A DNA stretch of 64,000 bases from Streptomyces sp. NBC_00250 (GCF_036192275.1 NZ_CP108088.1:5023501-5087500); one strand, 5' to 3'; shown: positions 33,283-42,858, numbered from the stretch's first letter. A program made the numbers and translations. Notes: generated by a model from the sequence alone, not told the origin.

Positions 33283-33978
33283 GTGAACAAGAAGCTTGCG
33301 GCCGCACTGTCCGGCGGCGCGGTACTGGTGCTCGCGCTGTCCGGTTGCAGCGACGACGAGGGCGACAAGGTGGGTGACTGGGCGAAGACGTTCTGCGACC
33401 AGGCCAAGCCCCAGATCCAGAAGCGGGCCGACGCCCACCAGATCATCATCTCGACGGCCGCCGACAGCAAGCCCGCCGAGATCCAGGCCGCCGACTCGAA
33501 GGCGTTCCAGGACATCGCCGACGCCGACCGGGCGCTGGCCAAGGCCGTCGAGAGCGCGGGCGCCCCGCCCGTCGAGAACGGCGCGAAGGTCCAGCAGGAC
33601 GCGATCAAGGAGCTCAACGCGACCGCGGTGGCGTACGAGGGGCTGAAGAAGCAGGTCGACGCGCTGGACCCGACGAACCAGCAGAAGTTCGCGGACGGCC
33701 TCCAGGGCGTCGCCGACGGCCTGACCAAGATCGAGAAGATGGACCAGAACGCCCTGTCCAAGCTGGAGGAGGGCGAGCTGGGCCAGGCGATGGCCAAGCA
33801 GCCCGGCTGCCAGAAGCCGACGGCCTCGACCCCGCCGAAGGCCTCCGGCTCGGCGTCCCCGAAGCCCGGCTCCACCGCCTCGGGCTCCTCCGACAAGGAC
33901 TCGGACTCCGCAGAGCCCTCGGCGAAGGCCTCCACGAAGCCGGCCAAGAAGACCTCGTCGGCCAAGACCGAGGAGTAG
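33283..33978 (+). CDS. Secreted small lipoprotein of unknown function
   Basis: A 231-residue protein with signal peptide and lipobox ALSGC (Cys22). The middle (about 30-170) is helical and rich in Lys, Ala, Asp and Gln, with a DALDPTNQQKFADGLQ segment; two further Cys (about residues 40 and 176) could form a disulfide. The last 55 residues are a disordered Ser/Pro/Lys/Ala tail, probably spanning the cell wall. I do not recognise a function. The GTG was chosen over an in-frame GTG at 33241 because GGAAGGGA (33268-33275) and the signal peptide fit. Confidence 0.82.
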   Translation: MNKKLAAALSGGAVLVLALSGCSDDEGDKVGDWAKTFCDQAKPQIQKRADAHQIIISTAADSKPAEIQAADSKAFQDIADADRALAKAVESAGAPPVENGAKVQQDAIKELNATAVAYEGLKKQVDALDPTNQQKFADGLQGVADGLTKIEKMDQNALSKLEEGELGQAMAKQPGCQKPTASTPPKASGSASPKPGSTASGSSDKDSDSAEPSAKASTKPAKKTSSAKTEE

Positions 33979-33999
33979 CCCCTCCCGGGCACCTCGCTT

Positions 34000-34042
34000 C
34001 GACCCGGCGACGAGCGGCGATCCGCCGCCCGTCGCCGGGTCG
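34000..34042. terminator. Terminator of the lipoprotein gene
   Basis: A perfect 13-bp stem (34000-34012 with 34030-34042) capped by a smaller CGGCG/CGCCG hairpin. Confidence 0.85.
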
Positions 34043-34080
34043 GCCGCCCGGTTGTCGGTGGCGGCGGTCACAATGGAGCG

Positions 34081-35652
34081 GTGAGTACGACCAGCCTGCC
34101 TCCCCGCCTCCCGGTGCCCGCGCACGCCACCCGTCTGCGCGAGGCACTGCTCGCCGCGGACTTCACCGCCGACGGACTCCTCGACCGGCTCGGCGCCCCG
34201 GCCTACGCGGCGCTCGCGCGCAGCGAGACCGTGCCCGCGCTGCGCGCCACCCGCGGTGACTCCCCGCTGGAGACCCTCGTCCGGATCTTCCTGCTCCAGC
34301 AGACCGTCGGGAGCGAGCGGGCCGCCGCCGCGCTCCCGCTCGACGAAGCCCTCGCCGACGGCTGGGTCGTCCGCGAGGACGACACCGTGTCCGCGACCGT
34401 CGACGTCCGGCCGTACGGCGGGCCGGACGGCGAGGACTGGTTCATCGTCTCCGACCTGGGCTGCGCCGTCGGCGGAGCCGGCGGCATCGGCAAGAAGGAC
34501 GAGGGCGTCGTCCTCGGCGTCGGCGGAGCCTCCACCACCCTCGCCGGCATCACGGTCCGTACGCCGGTGTCCTCCGCGCTCGACCTCGGCACCGGCTCCG
34601 GCATCCAGGCGCTGCACGCCGCCCAGCACGCCACCCTGGTCACCGCCACCGACCTCAACCCGCGCGCCCTGGACTTCACGCGGCTCACGCTCGCGCTCTC
34701 CGGGGCCCGGGAGGCCGAGCTGCTCACCGGCTCGCTCTTCGAGCCGGTCGACGGCGACACGTACGACCTGATCGTCTCCAACCCGCCGTTCGTGATCTCC
34801 CCCGGCGCCCGCCTCACCTACCGGGACGGCGGGATGGGCGGCGACGACCTGTGCCGCACGCTCGTGCAGCAGGCGGGCGAACGGCTCAACGACGGCGGAT
34901 ACGCCCAGTTCCTCGCCAACTGGCAGCATGTCGAGGGCGAGGAGTGGCAGGACCGGCTGCGGTCCTGGGTGCCCGCGGGCTGCGACGCCTGGATCGTGCA
35001 GCGCGAGGTCCAGGACATCACCCAGTACGCGGAGCTCTGGCTCCGCGACAGCGGCGACCACCGCGGCGACCCGGACGCGTACCGGGAGGCGTACGGGAGC
35101 TGGCTCGACGAGTTCGAGGCCCGCAAGACGCGCGCGGTGGGCTTCGGCTGGATCACGATCCGGCGGAACGAGGCGGTGGCCGCCGGGACCGTCGAGCCGT
35201 CGATCGTCGTCGAGGAATGGCCGCACCCGGTCGAGCAGCCCCTCGGCCCCACCGTCCGCGCCCACTTCGAGCGCCAGGACTATCTGCGCGGCCACGACGA
35301 CGCCGCCCTGCTCGCCGACCGGTTCACGCTCGCGCCCGAGGTCGTGCAGGAGCAGGTCGGGCTCCCCGGCGCCGAGGACCCCGAGCACGTCGTGCTCCGG
35401 CAGAACCGCGGCATGCGCCGCGCCACCAGGGTCGACCACGTCGGCGCCGGGTTCGCCGGGGTCTGCGACGGCACCCTCAGCGCGGGACGCATCCTCGACG
35501 CGATCGGTCAGCTGATGGGCGAGGACCCGGTGATACTGCGGGACCGCACCCCGCAGGCGATCCGGCTGCTCGTGGAGGAGGGCTTCCTGCTGCCCGTCGG
35601 GGAAGCCGGGCAGGCCGGGGCGGCCGGACAGAGCGGGGAGGACGGCGCTTGA
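34081..35652 (+). CDS. SAM-dependent methyltransferase with NPPF motif
   Basis: A 523-residue class I methyltransferase. The SAM motif ALDLGTGSG (166-174) is followed by acidic TDLNPRAL and the NPPF motif (234-237) typical of enzymes methylating amide or exocyclic amino groups (PrmC, RlmG and relatives). An N-terminal helical domain (1-150) and a C-terminal winged-helix-like domain (about 430-510) flank the catalytic core. The target, a protein glutamine or an RNA/DNA base, cannot be decided. The TGA stop overlaps the TTG start of the next gene, coupling the two. Confidence 0.83.
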   Translation: MSTTSLPPRLPVPAHATRLREALLAADFTADGLLDRLGAPAYAALARSETVPALRATRGDSPLETLVRIFLLQQTVGSERAAAALPLDEALADGWVVREDDTVSATVDVRPYGGPDGEDWFIVSDLGCAVGGAGGIGKKDEGVVLGVGGASTTLAGITVRTPVSSALDLGTGSGIQALHAAQHATLVTATDLNPRALDFTRLTLALSGAREAELLTGSLFEPVDGDTYDLIVSNPPFVISPGARLTYRDGGMGGDDLCRTLVQQAGERLNDGGYAQFLANWQHVEGEEWQDRLRSWVPAGCDAWIVQREVQDITQYAELWLRDSGDHRGDPDAYREAYGSWLDEFEARKTRAVGFGWITIRRNEAVAAGTVEPSIVVEEWPHPVEQPLGPTVRAHFERQDYLRGHDDAALLADRFTLAPEVVQEQVGLPGAEDPEHVVLRQNRGMRRATRVDHVGAGFAGVCDGTLSAGRILDAIGQLMGEDPVILRDRTPQAIRLLVEEGFLLPVGEAGQAGAAGQSGEDGA

Positions 35653-36653
35653 TACGGATCGAGCTGGACGAGGCCTCGCTCGGGTCGACCCGGATCGCGA
35701 TCAGTCCGCTGCGGGACGCGTTCTGTTCGATGCACCTCGCCCTGCCGCACCGCCACCCCTCCTGGCCGTACCAGGAGTGGGTCGGGCAGGCGCGCGAGGT
35801 GTGGCGCGAGGACGACCGGCTCCGCCCGCTGCGGGACCTGTTCGTCGAGGGGCGGGGCGAGGTGTCCGACTTCCTGCTGCCCCGGCCGTTCGGGACGGTC
35901 AACGTCCACGAGGAGCTGGCCGCGCTGCGGGCCACCGACCCGGAGTTCGTCCGCGCCCAGGTGGCCGTCTGCTATCCCGGCATGGCCGACGAGCCCTTCG
36001 TGCAGCCCTATCTGAAGGAGCCGGAGGCGGCCTGCGCGGCGCTCGCCGACGCGTACGCGGCCTACTGGGAGGGCGCGATCGAGCCGTACTGGCCGACGAT
36101 GCGACGGCTCGTCGAGGACGAAGTGCTCGTCCGGGCCAGGACGTTCGCGACCGAGGGCGTCGACGCGCTGTTCGCCGGCCTGGAGACCCGGGGACGGTGG
36201 CAGCCGCCCGTACTCGAACTGACCAAGCACATCGACGCGGAGTACGCGCCCGGTGAGCGGCGTCTCGTCCTCGTGCCGCTGGTCTTCGCCGAGGGCTGCC
36301 GGCTGTACTCGACGGACGACCCCGAGGTGTTCGCGCTCAGCTTCCAGGCCCGGGGCGCCGGCGCCCTGCGCGAACCGCCCGAGCCCGTCGCCGAGGACCG
36401 GCTCGGGCTGATGCTCGGCCGCGGCCGGGCCGCGGTCCTGCGCGAGCTGGGCGGACCGCTGACCACGGCAGGCCTCGCCGACCGCCTCGGCCTCGCGCCC
36501 AGCACCGTCTCCGAGCACCTGTCGGTGCTCGCGGAGGCCGGTGTCGTGACCCGCCACCGCGTCGGACGCTCGGTGTACTACCAGCTGACGGACACGGGCC
36601 GGTCCCTGCTCGCGCTGCTCGCCGGGGAGGGCGTCCTCAGGGCCGTGGCCTGA
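35649..36653 (+). CDS. ArsR-like (DUF5937 type) winged-helix regulator
   Basis: A 334-residue protein with a DUF5937-like N-terminal domain (1-245) and a C-terminal ArsR-type winged helix: LADRLGLAPSTVSEHLSVLAEAGVVTRHRVGRSVYY (from about residue 275). No Cys metal site is visible in the DNA-binding helix, so the ligand is not a classic metal. The start is TTG in a TTGA overlap with the methyltransferase. The palindrome CGATTCGG/CCGAATCG directly after its stop and before the ABC exporter is the likely operator. Confidence 0.8.
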   Translation: MIRIELDEASLGSTRIAISPLRDAFCSMHLALPHRHPSWPYQEWVGQAREVWREDDRLRPLRDLFVEGRGEVSDFLLPRPFGTVNVHEELAALRATDPEFVRAQVAVCYPGMADEPFVQPYLKEPEAACAALADAYAAYWEGAIEPYWPTMRRLVEDEVLVRARTFATEGVDALFAGLETRGRWQPPVLELTKHIDAEYAPGERRLVLVPLVFAEGCRLYSTDDPEVFALSFQARGAGALREPPEPVAEDRLGLMLGRGRAAVLRELGGPLTTAGLADRLGLAPSTVSEHLSVLAEAGVVTRHRVGRSVYYQLTDTGRSLLALLAGEGVLRAVA

Positions 36654-36675
36654 CGATTCGGGTCGTTCCGAATCG
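36654..36675. promoter_or_regulatory. Candidate operator of the ArsR-like regulator
   Basis: CGATTCGG, 6-base spacer GTCGTT, CCGAATCG: perfect 8-bp arms. It lies just upstream of the expected -35 region of the ABC promoter, 38-60 bases before the start codon. Confidence 0.65.
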
Positions 36676-36700
36676 ATGGCCCGGCCCCCGCGCCGGCTCC

Positions 36701-36706
36701 TACCGT
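36701..36706 (+). promoter_or_regulatory. -10 of a leaderless ABC exporter transcript
   Basis: TACCGT ends 7 bases before the ATG at 36714; no Shine-Dalgarno sequence precedes the start. Confidence 0.5.
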
Positions 36707-36713
36707 CCGGCGC

Positions 36714-37754
36714 ATGCTCGCAATCGAGGCGGACGCGCTGCGCCGCACCTACACCAGCAGGACCGGGTGGCCGAAGTCCCGGCGGACCGAGACCGAGGCC
36801 GTGCGGGGCGTCACCTTCGACGTGGCGCCGGGTGAACTGTTCGGCCTCCTCGGGCCGAACGGCGCCGGGAAGACCACCACCATCAAGATGCTCAACACCC
36901 TGCTCCTGCCGACCTCCGGCACGGCCCGGGTGTTCGGCCACGACGTGGCCCGCGACCCCGTCGCCGTACGCCGCCGGATCGGGTACGTCTTCGGCGGCGA
37001 CCGCGGCCTGTACGACCGGCTCTCCGCGCTCGACAACCTCCGCTACTTCGCCGAGCTGTACGGCGTCCCCGCCCGCGACCAGAAGCGGCGCATCGCCGAA
37101 CTCCTCGATCTGGTCGGCCTCCTGGGCCGGGAGAAGGAGCGCGTCGAGGGCTACTCGCGCGGCATGCGGCAACGCCTCCACATCGCCCGCGGTCTGCTCC
37201 ACCGCCCCGACGTCCTCTTCCTCGACGAGCCGTCCATCGGCGTCGACCCCGTCGCCGCCCGCGACCTGCGCCGCACGGTCGCCGACCTGGCCGCCGCCGG
37301 GACGACCGTCCTCCTCACCACCCACTACATGGCCGAGGCGGACGAGCTCTGCGACCGGATCGCCGTCATCGCGGGTGGCCGCATCCGGGCCCTCGGCACC
37401 CCCGACAGCCTCAAGTCCCTCGTCAAGGAACGGGACGTGCTGGAGATCGAGGCGTACGGAGTCGACGAGGAGCGGCTGGACCGGCTGCGGCGGGTGCCGG
37501 GCGTGCGGGGCGTGTCCGCCGAGGACCGGGGCGCGCTGCAGACCGTGACCGTGCAGACCGGACGGGGGGCCGCCGAGCTGCACGGACCGGTCCTGGCCGC
37601 GCTCGACGGCGTACGGATCGGGCGGGTCACGAGCCGCGAACCGTCCCTGGAGGACGCCTACATCGCGATCGTGGAGGAGACGGCGGGAAGCGCCGCGCCG
37701 GACGACGTGCTCCAGGCCGAGGGCGGCACCCCCTCGGAGGCGATGCCGGTATGA
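36714..37754 (+). CDS. ABC exporter ATP-binding protein, DrrA-like
   Basis: A 346-residue ATPase. Walker A GPNGAGKT (47-54), Walker B VLFLDEPSIGVDP (near 165) and a H-loop in TTHYMAEADE are present. The signature is YSRGMRQR rather than LSGGQ, seen in DrrA/NatA-type exporters. The C-terminal 100 residues form the DUF4162-like domain of daunorubicin-type ABC proteins. It forms an operon with two permeases (ATGA overlap with the first), probably exporting a drug or lipid, and is probably controlled by the upstream ArsR-like protein. Confidence 0.88.
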   Translation: MLAIEADALRRTYTSRTGWPKSRRTETEAVRGVTFDVAPGELFGLLGPNGAGKTTTIKMLNTLLLPTSGTARVFGHDVARDPVAVRRRIGYVFGGDRGLYDRLSALDNLRYFAELYGVPARDQKRRIAELLDLVGLLGREKERVEGYSRGMRQRLHIARGLLHRPDVLFLDEPSIGVDPVAARDLRRTVADLAAAGTTVLLTTHYMAEADELCDRIAVIAGGRIRALGTPDSLKSLVKERDVLEIEAYGVDEERLDRLRRVPGVRGVSAEDRGALQTVTVQTGRGAAELHGPVLAALDGVRIGRVTSREPSLEDAYIAIVEETAGSAAPDDVLQAEGGTPSEAMPV

Positions 37755-38545
37755 GCGCCGACAGCGCCCTCCTGAGGCGCGTTCCGCGACTGGTCGGCGT
37801 CGGGGTGCGGACCCACGTCTCGTACATGTCGCGCTCCCCGATCGAGATCACCTTCGCCGTCCTGGTCCCCCTCGTCTACGCGACCCTCGCCGTCTACCTG
37901 TTCCGCGCCGCCGGGGACCCCGACCGGCTGCTCACCGCCTCCGTCGGGGCCGGACTCATGGGCATCTGGGGCTCGGTGCTCTTCGGCTCCGGCGGCGCGG
38001 TGCAGAACCAGCGCTGGCTCGGCACCCTGGAGACCCTGGTCGTCGCGCCGACGCCGCTCGCGCTCGTCCTGCTCCCGATCACCCTCGCGACCGCCGTCAT
38101 CGGCACGTACGCGATGGGCGCGACCGTCCTGTGGGGCGTCCTGCTCTTCGACGTGCCGCTCGACTTCGCGCACCCGCTGCTCTTCCTGGTCGCCGTCCCG
38201 GTGTGCGTCCTCGCGCTCGGCATGACCGGGCTCCTGCTCGCCGCCACCTTCGTCCTGCTGCGCAACGCCAACGCGCTCGCCAACCCGCTCGACACCCCCG
38301 TCTGGCTGCTGTCCGGGCTGCTCGTGCCCGTCACCGTGCTGCCCGCCTGGACCCACCCGGTCTCCTGGGCGCTGCCCACGACCTGGGGCGCGCGGGCCGT
38401 GCACGCGGCGACCTCCGGCGGGGACGTGCTCACGCCGCTGCTCGTCGCCGCCGCGCTCGGGGCCGGGTACGCCCTGGCCGCCGTCCTCGTCCTCGGGCGG
38501 GTGGAGCGCCGGGCGCGCGCCGCCGCCACCCTCGCCCTGACCTGA
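37751..38545 (+). CDS. ABC-2 type permease
   Basis: A 264-residue inner-membrane protein with about six hydrophobic helices (35-55, 75-95, 105-130, 140-170, 180-200, 230-255). Its ATG overlaps the stop of the ATPase gene. It probably heterodimerises with the following permease. The stop codon is duplicated in a 15-bp repeat (38537-38570) that fills the gap to the next gene. Confidence 0.85.
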   Translation: MSADSALLRRVPRLVGVGVRTHVSYMSRSPIEITFAVLVPLVYATLAVYLFRAAGDPDRLLTASVGAGLMGIWGSVLFGSGGAVQNQRWLGTLETLVVAPTPLALVLLPITLATAVIGTYAMGATVLWGVLLFDVPLDFAHPLLFLVAVPVCVLALGMTGLLLAATFVLLRNANALANPLDTPVWLLSGLLVPVTVLPAWTHPVSWALPTTWGARAVHAATSGGDVLTPLLVAAALGAGYALAAVLVLGRVERRARAAATLALT

Positions 38546-38570
38546 TCCGACCTGACCTGATCCGACCTGA
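38537..38570 (+). repeat. 15-bp repeat including the permease stop codon
   Basis: CTGACCTGATCCGAC repeated about 2.3 times. The first CTGACCTGA contains the TGA at 38543-38545. Confidence 0.85.
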
Positions 38571-38583
38571 AAGGCCATCAGTG

Positions 38584-39375
38584 ATGTTCCGTTTTCTCGG
38601 TACCGCGCGGCTCGTCGTCGTCGGCGGGGCGATCTCCTACCGGGCGCTGTTCAACTGGACGACCCCGCCGATGTTCATCGGAACGCTGCTGGTCGGGCCG
38701 CTTCTCCAGGTGTTCTTCTTCGTCTATCTGGGCAGGGAACTGGGGGTCGCCGACGACCGTTTCCACCTCGTCGGGAACGCCGTCCTCGCAGCTTCCGCCT
38801 CCTGCGTCTACGGCGGCACGATGGCGGTCGCCAACGAGCGCCGGTACGGCACGCTCGGCGCCGTCCTGCTCTCGCCCCGGCACCGGGTCCCGCTGTGGAT
38901 CGGGCGAGCCCTCCCGTACGTGCTCAACGGGCTGTTCGTCAGCGCCTTCGTGCTGACCGCCGCCTCGCTCGTCCTGGGGCTGCCCGTGCCCGCCGGGGCG
39001 CTGCCCGGTCTCGGCCTGGTGCTGCTTGTCGCGGCCGGCGCCTGCTCGGCGTTCGGGCTCGCGCTCGGCGCGCTGGGGCTCCGCTTCCGTGACGTGTTCC
39101 TGGTGTCGAACGTGGCCAGTTCCGTACTGCTCCTGCTGACCGGCGCGGCCGTCCCCCGGGAGACGCTGCCGGAGTGGATGCGGGTCGCCGGTGAGCTGCT
39201 GCCGCTCACGCACGCGGCGGACGCGGCGCGCGGGCTGACCGCCGGGGGCGGTCTCGACGGCGCCCTGCTCGGGGCCGAGCTGGCCGTCGGCGCCGGATGG
39301 GGGCTGCTCGCCGTCGTCCTGCTCGGTCTCTTCGAGCGGGGCAGCCGGCGCCGGGCCACCCTCGACACGATGTGA
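38584..39375 (+). CDS. Second ABC-2 type permease
   Basis: A 263-residue membrane protein with six predicted helices, including a long N-terminal TTPPMFIGTLLVGPLLQVFFF segment. The start could be GTG 38581 or ATG 38584; AAAGG (38571-38575) suits either. It completes a one-ATPase, two-permease exporter. The last transmembrane helix is followed by a short basic tail. The substrate is unknown. Confidence 0.83.
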   Translation: MFRFLGTARLVVVGGAISYRALFNWTTPPMFIGTLLVGPLLQVFFFVYLGRELGVADDRFHLVGNAVLAASASCVYGGTMAVANERRYGTLGAVLLSPRHRVPLWIGRALPYVLNGLFVSAFVLTAASLVLGLPVPAGALPGLGLVLLVAAGACSAFGLALGALGLRFRDVFLVSNVASSVLLLLTGAAVPRETLPEWMRVAGELLPLTHAADAARGLTAGGGLDGALLGAELAVGAGWGLLAVVLLGLFERGSRRRATLDTM

Positions 39376-39540
39376 CGGAAGAGGAAAGCGAGGTGAGGAG
39401 TGGGTCACTACCGGCCATCTTCGTGAAACCGTACGAGACGCTCCGCGTCGTTCACCCGGAATTCGCACCCCTGACGCCCGGAGGTGCCAGCCTCGCCTGC
39501 GGGAGACCAACACCGCACGTGGACGGAACGGGGTACGGGC

Positions 39541-39738
39541 ATGGAGAGCGGGCCGGCGATCTTCGCGGGGGCGGCGTTCACGCTGTTCGGAGGCGCGCTG
39601 CTGCTGTGGACCACCGTGCGGACACTGCACCGTGAGCCCGTCGCGTACGGGGTCGCCCCGCGCGCCGCGGTCGCGCTGACGAGCCTCTTCGGCGCCGGCT
39701 TCCTCCTCCTCGGCGTCTGGTGCTTCGGCAGGCTCTGA
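39541..39738 (+). CDS. Small two-helix membrane protein
   Basis: A 65-residue protein with two hydrophobic helices (about 5-26 and 43-62) joined by a short basic loop with a Pro. Conserved as a small protein upstream of topA in Streptomyces as far as I recall; function unknown. The ribosome binding site is weak, but codon bias and the double-helix pattern support it. It stands alone between the ABC operon and topA. Confidence 0.65.
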   Translation: MESGPAIFAGAAFTLFGGALLLWTTVRTLHREPVAYGVAPRAAVALTSLFGAGFLLLGVWCFGRL

Positions 39739-39875
39739 GATCTCTCCGGCACCCTCCGCGCACTCTCTCCGGCACCCCTCGCGCAGACGGCCCGCCCCGC
39801 CCGACCGGGAGTCCGGGCGGCAGGAATGCCAGGACTCGGGTTACCGTTCGAGTGGCCGTTGCGGGCTTTCGCCGT

Positions 39876-39881
39876 TTGACA
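39876..39881 (+). promoter_or_regulatory. Candidate -35 of the topA promoter
   Basis: A perfect TTGACA, rare in this genome, about 120 bases before the topA start. The matching -10 is uncertain (TACCGT at 39895 is only 13 bases away). Confidence 0.4.
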
Positions 39882-39999
39882 CGGGGGCGGGTTGTACCGT
39901 CACACTCCGCAGCGACGGGAGCGTCACCGTCCGTGCCGCTGCCGTGCGTGCCAGCGCCGTACGTGCCCAGAGAGTGTCGATCCGGAGAGAAGAGCGAAG

Positions 40000-42843
40000 T
40001 TGTCCCCGACCAGCGAAGCCGCACACGGCGGCCGCCGACTCGTCATCGTCGAGTCGCCTGCCAAGGCGAAGACGATCAAGGGCTACCTCGGCCCCGGCTA
40101 CGTCGTCGAGGCGAGCGTCGGGCACATCCGAGACCTTCCCAGCGGCGCCGCCGAGGTGCCCGAGAAGTACACCGGTGAGGTGCGCCGCCTCGGCGTCGAC
40201 GTCGAGCATGACTTCCAGCCCATCTATGTCGTCAACGCCGACAAGAAGGCGCAGGTCAGGAAGCTCAAGGAGCTCCTCGCCGAATCCGACGAGCTCTTCC
40301 TCGCCACCGATGAGGACCGCGAGGGCGAGGCCATCGCGTGGCACCTCCAGGAAGTCCTGAAGCCCAAGGTCCCGGTCCACCGGATGGTCTTCCACGAGAT
40401 CACCAAGGACGCGATCCGAGAGGCCGTCGCCAACCCGCGCGAGCTGAACCAGCGCATGGTCGACGCCCAGGAGACCCGCCGCATCCTCGACCGGCTGTAC
40501 GGCTACGAGGTCTCGCCGGTCCTGTGGAAGAAGGTCATGCCGAAGCTGTCGGCGGGCCGCGTCCAGTCGGTGGCCACCCGGCTCGTCGTCGAGCGGGAGC
40601 GCGAGCGCATCGCCTTCCGTTCCGCCGAGTACTGGGACCTCACCGGCACCTTCGCCACCGGCCGTTCCGGTGACGCCTCCGACCCGTCGCAGCTGGTCGC
40701 GCGCCTCGCGGCGGTCGACGGCAAGCGGGTCGCGCAGGGTCGTGACTTCGGCGCCGACGGCCGGCTGAAGAGCGACAGCGTCCTCCACCTGGACGAGACG
40801 AACGCGCGGGCTCTGGCCGCCGCGCTCGCCGACACCGCGTTCGCGGTGCGCTCGGTCGAGTCGAAGCCGTACCGCCGCTCCCCGTACGCCCCCTTCCGCA
40901 CCACCACCCTCCAGCAGGAGGCGAGCCGCAAGCTGGGCTTCGGTGCGAAGGCGACCATGCAGGTGGCCCAGAAGCTGTACGAGAACGGCTTCATCACCTA
41001 CATGCGTACGGACTCCACGATCCTCTCCGACACCGCCGTCTCGGCGGCGCGGGCACAGGTCACGCAGCTGTACGGCGCCGACTACCTGCCGGAGAAGCCG
41101 CGCGTCTACGCGGGCAAGGTCAAGAACGCGCAGGAGGCGCACGAGGCGATTCGCCCTTCGGGTGATCGTTTCCGCACTCCGGCGGAGACCGGTCTGACCG
41201 GCGACCAGTTCCGGCTGTACGAGCTCATCTGGAAGCGGACCGTCGCCTCCCAGATGAAGGACGCGACCGGAAACTCGGTCACCGTGAAGATCGGCGGCCG
41301 GGCCGCCGACGGCCGTGACGCCGAGTTCAGCGCGTCCGGCAAGACGATCACCTTCCACGGCTTCATGAAGGCGTATGTCGAAGGCGCCGACGACCCGAAC
41401 GCGGAGCTCGACGACCGCGAGCGGCGCCTGCCGCAGGTCGCCGAGGGCGACGCGCTGACCGCCGACGAGATCACCGTCGACGGCCACGCGACCAAGCCGC
41501 CGGCCCGCTACACCGAGGCCTCGCTGGTCAAGGAGCTGGAAGAGCGCGAGATCGGCCGCCCGTCGACGTACGCGTCGATCATCGGCACGATCCTCGACCG
41601 CGGCTACGTCTTCAAGAAGGGCACGGCCCTCGTGCCGTCCTTCCTGAGCTTCGCCGTCGTCAACCTCCTGGAGACGCACTTCGGGCGCCTCGTCGACTAC
41701 GACTTCACCGCCCGCATGGAGGACGACCTCGACCGCATCGCCCGCGGCGAGGCCAAGTCCGTACCGTGGCTGAAGCGCTTCTACTTCGGTGAGACCGAGG
41801 GCGGTACGGCCGCCTCCGGCGGCGCCGCGGACGCCGGCAACGGCGACGGCGACCACCTCGGCGGCCTGAAGGAACTCGTCACCGACCTCGGCGCGATCGA
41901 CGCCCGCGAGATCTCCTCCTTCCCCGTCGGCAACGACATCGTGCTCCGCGTCGGCCGCTACGGCCCGTACGTCGAGCGCGGCGAGAAGGAGGCCGAGGGC
42001 CACCAGCGCGCCGACGTCCCCGACGAGCTCGCACCCGACGAGCTGACCGTCGAGCTCGCCGAGGAGCTGCTCGCCAAGCCGAGCGGCGACTTCGAGCTGG
42101 GCGCCGACCCGGTCAGCGGCAACCAGATCGTCGCGAAGGACGGCCGCTACGGCCCGTACGTCACGGAGATCCTGCCCGAGGGCACCCCGAAGACCGGCAA
42201 GAACGCGGTCAAGCCGCGCACGGCCTCCCTCTTCAAGTCGATGACCCTCGACACCGTCACCCTGGAGGACGCGCTCCGGCTGATGTCCCTGCCCAGGGTC
42301 GTCGGCGCGGACGCCGAGGGCGTCGAGATCACCGCGCAGAACGGCCGCTACGGCCCGTACCTGAAGAAGGGCACGGACTCGCGGTCGCTCACCGAGGAGG
42401 AGCAGCTCTTCACGATCACCCTCGAAGAGGCGCTCGCGATCTACGCCCAGCCCAAGCAGCGGGGCCGGGCCGCGGCCAAGCCGCCGCTGAAGGAGCTGGG
42501 CACCGACCCGGTCAGCGAGAAGCCCGTGGTCGTCAAGGACGGTCGCTTCGGCCCGTACGTGACGGACGGCGAGACCAACGCCACGCTGCGGACCGGCGAC
42601 AGCGTGGAGGACATCACACCGGAGCGCGGTTACGAGCTCCTCGCGGAGAAGCGGGCCAAGGCGCCGGCGAAGAAGGCCGCCAAGAAGGCCCCGGCCAAGA
42701 AGGCGACCACCGCGAAGAAGACGGCCACGAAGGCCGCGGCGAAGAAGACCACGACCGCCGCCAAGAAGACGGCCACGAAGAAGACGACGACGGCCAAGAA
42801 GACGACCGCCGCCAAGAAGACGGCGGCCGCGAAGCCGGAGTAG
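40000..42843 (+). CDS. topA: DNA topoisomerase I with lysine-rich tail
   Basis: A 947-residue type IA topoisomerase relaxing negative supercoils. The Toprim domain begins RRLVIVESPAKAKTI (12-26) with the acidic triad in ATDEDREGE (102-110); the catalytic Tyr334 lies in FITYMRTDS. No zinc ribbons are present; instead the C-terminus has several topoisomerase repeat domains and a 60-residue Lys/Ala/Thr tail, as in other Streptomyces and mycobacteria, which raises processivity. The TTG start was chosen because GGAGAGAAGAG is upstream and the product begins MSPTSEA. A hairpin terminator follows. Confidence 0.96.
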   Translation: MSPTSEAAHGGRRLVIVESPAKAKTIKGYLGPGYVVEASVGHIRDLPSGAAEVPEKYTGEVRRLGVDVEHDFQPIYVVNADKKAQVRKLKELLAESDELFLATDEDREGEAIAWHLQEVLKPKVPVHRMVFHEITKDAIREAVANPRELNQRMVDAQETRRILDRLYGYEVSPVLWKKVMPKLSAGRVQSVATRLVVERERERIAFRSAEYWDLTGTFATGRSGDASDPSQLVARLAAVDGKRVAQGRDFGADGRLKSDSVLHLDETNARALAAALADTAFAVRSVESKPYRRSPYAPFRTTTLQQEASRKLGFGAKATMQVAQKLYENGFITYMRTDSTILSDTAVSAARAQVTQLYGADYLPEKPRVYAGKVKNAQEAHEAIRPSGDRFRTPAETGLTGDQFRLYELIWKRTVASQMKDATGNSVTVKIGGRAADGRDAEFSASGKTITFHGFMKAYVEGADDPNAELDDRERRLPQVAEGDALTADEITVDGHATKPPARYTEASLVKELEEREIGRPSTYASIIGTILDRGYVFKKGTALVPSFLSFAVVNLLETHFGRLVDYDFTARMEDDLDRIARGEAKSVPWLKRFYFGETEGGTAASGGAADAGNGDGDHLGGLKELVTDLGAIDAREISSFPVGNDIVLRVGRYGPYVERGEKEAEGHQRADVPDELAPDELTVELAEELLAKPSGDFELGADPVSGNQIVAKDGRYGPYVTEILPEGTPKTGKNAVKPRTASLFKSMTLDTVTLEDALRLMSLPRVVGADAEGVEITAQNGRYGPYLKKGTDSRSLTEEEQLFTITLEEALAIYAQPKQRGRAAAKPPLKELGTDPVSEKPVVVKDGRFGPYVTDGETNATLRTGDSVEDITPERGYELLAEKRAKAPAKKAAKKAPAKKATTAKKTATKAAAKKTTTAAKKTATKKTTTAKKTTAAKKTAAAKPE

Positions 42844-42858
42844 TCCTTCCGAGAGCGA

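Noticed and set aside
36654..36675. Palindrome as terminator of the regulator gene
   Set aside because: Arms are only 8 bp and spacer DNA lies just upstream of a well-placed -10; an operator fits better, though both are possible.
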